Below, piece by piece: positions 14,917 through 15,390 of a stretch of DNA of 15,390 nucleotides; positions within the stretch are counted from its first letter, which is position 1; each line of letters opens with the position of its first letter. The notes below the pieces were generated by a model. It was given only the letters and a program-made list of their open reading frames with translations, did not search any database and was not told where the DNA came from. The stretch is from Pseudomonadota bacterium (GTDB lineage: Bacteria > Pseudomonadota > Gammaproteobacteria > Burkholderiales > Burkholderiaceae_D). Both the position numbers and the translations under genes were made by a program. The DNA lies in contig JAEZVM010000079.1 in assembly GCA_023420795.1 (NCBI GenBank), positions 1 through 15,390 of the forward strand. The letters run 5' to 3'.

Positions 14917-15390
14917 TCAAGCGGCCTTCTTTTCCCGCATCCGGATCAGCCCTTCCTGCGCCAGCGTCGCGACCAGTTCACCCTTCTGGTTGTACACATG
15001 GGCGAAGCACAGGCCCCTGCCGCCGGACGCATTCGGGCTGTCCATTGCAAACAGCAGCCATTCGTCCATGCGGAACGGCCGGTGGAACCAGATCGTGTGG
15101 TCGAGGCTGGCGATTTGCAGGCGCGGGTCGCCCATCTTCACGCCGTGCGGCTGCAGCGAGGTCCACAGCAGCCCGTAGTCGGACACATAGGCGAACAAGG
15201 TCTCGTGCGTCGCCGTGTCGTCCGGCAGCGGGATCGGCGAACGGGTCCACACCAGCTTGCTCGGCTTGCCGATATGGCCGCCATAAATGTCGCCCTCATG
15301 GTCGGCGCGGAAATCGACCGGCACCGGCATGAACGGCCGCTTGCCTTCGTCGGCGAGCTTCTTCCACGCGACGATGCTCGACGGGATGGT
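14917..15390 (-). CDS. tesB: Acyl-CoA thioesterase II (partial, N-terminus off the right edge)
   Basis: C-terminal 157 residues of a TesB-type double-hotdog thioesterase that hydrolyses acyl-CoA to free fatty acid and CoA in the cytoplasm. The frame is open to the window end. The second hotdog fold is visible: SDYGLLWTSLQPHG, then SLDHTIWFHRPFRMDEWLLF, ASGGRGLCFAHVYNQKGELVA and LAQEGLIR. The Asp of SLDHTIW and the Gln of AQEG match the catalytic Asp and Gln of E. coli TesB; the catalytic Thr is not obvious, and a Ser near ASGG may take its place. The gene ends in REKKAA. Downstream comes the 24-bp inverted repeat, a plausible transcript end. An N-terminal hotdog domain is expected outside the window. 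Confidence 0.9.
   Translation of the reverse strand, partial: TIPSSIVAWKKLADEGKRPFMPVPVDFRADHEGDIYGGHIGKPSKLVWTRSPIPLPDDTATHETLFAYVSDYGLLWTSLQPHGVKMGDPRLQIASLDHTIWFHRPFRMDEWLLFAMDSPNASGGRGLCFAHVYNQKGELVATLAQEGLIRMREKKAA

Overview
The window looks like an ordinary chromosomal segment of a GC-rich Gram-negative bacterium. The protein content (outer-membrane barrel, class A PBP, CPA2/Kef-type antiporter, Dps, cysteine synthase A, TesB, YfcA-type TSUP transporter) and the style of the proteins suggest a betaproteobacterium, most likely Burkholderiales/Oxalobacteraceae. That placement is an inference from resemblance, not a database result. Coding density is high, no stretch over about 300 bases lacks a gene, and there are no tRNA, rRNA, CRISPR, phage or insertion-sequence genes.

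Layout. Positions 1-1298 (minus) hold most of a membrane-anchored M48 metalloprotease whose C-terminus lies beyond the left edge. Divergent from it, 1451-3937 (plus) encodes a class A penicillin-binding protein, followed by a VOC-fold protein (3981-4388) and a Dps ferritin (4476-4946). Convergent with Dps is a small DUF2061-type membrane protein (4976-5191, minus), with an AT-rich upstream region carrying a good Fur-box candidate over its promoter. An uncharacterised outer-membrane beta-barrel (5322-5996, minus) is divergent from a lipase-like alpha/beta hydrolase (6191-7453, plus). That hydrolase converges on a low-specificity threonine aldolase (7460-8530, minus), which is divergent from a two-domain response regulator (8684-9553, plus). 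The rest is all minus strand: cysteine synthase (9571-10503), Kef-type antiporter (10584-12323), a 78-residue conserved-looking protein (12552-12788) tightly behind a luciferase-like flavin oxidoreductase (12800-13828), a YfcA-type TSUP transporter (13921-14694), a short non-coding segment with a perfect 24-bp inverted repeat, and the C-terminal part of acyl-CoA thioesterase II (14917-15390, running off the right edge).

How the genes relate. They do not form one pathway. Themes that recur are envelope maintenance (protease, PBP, barrel), iron and oxidative stress (Dps beside a candidate Fur-controlled membrane protein; Kef-type antiporters are linked to electrophile stress) and amino-acid/sulfur metabolism (threonine aldolase, cysteine synthase, a TSUP transporter). 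Non-ATG starts are needed for at least three genes (GTG for the M48 protease; TTG for the barrel and the antiporter).

I did not find a convincing new multi-gene system. The best leads are the Fur-box/DUF2061 promoter, the 24-bp inverted repeat, the degenerate receiver fused to a PilG-like receiver, and the PBP whose transpeptidase flank resembles Bacteroidetes-type PBP1A.
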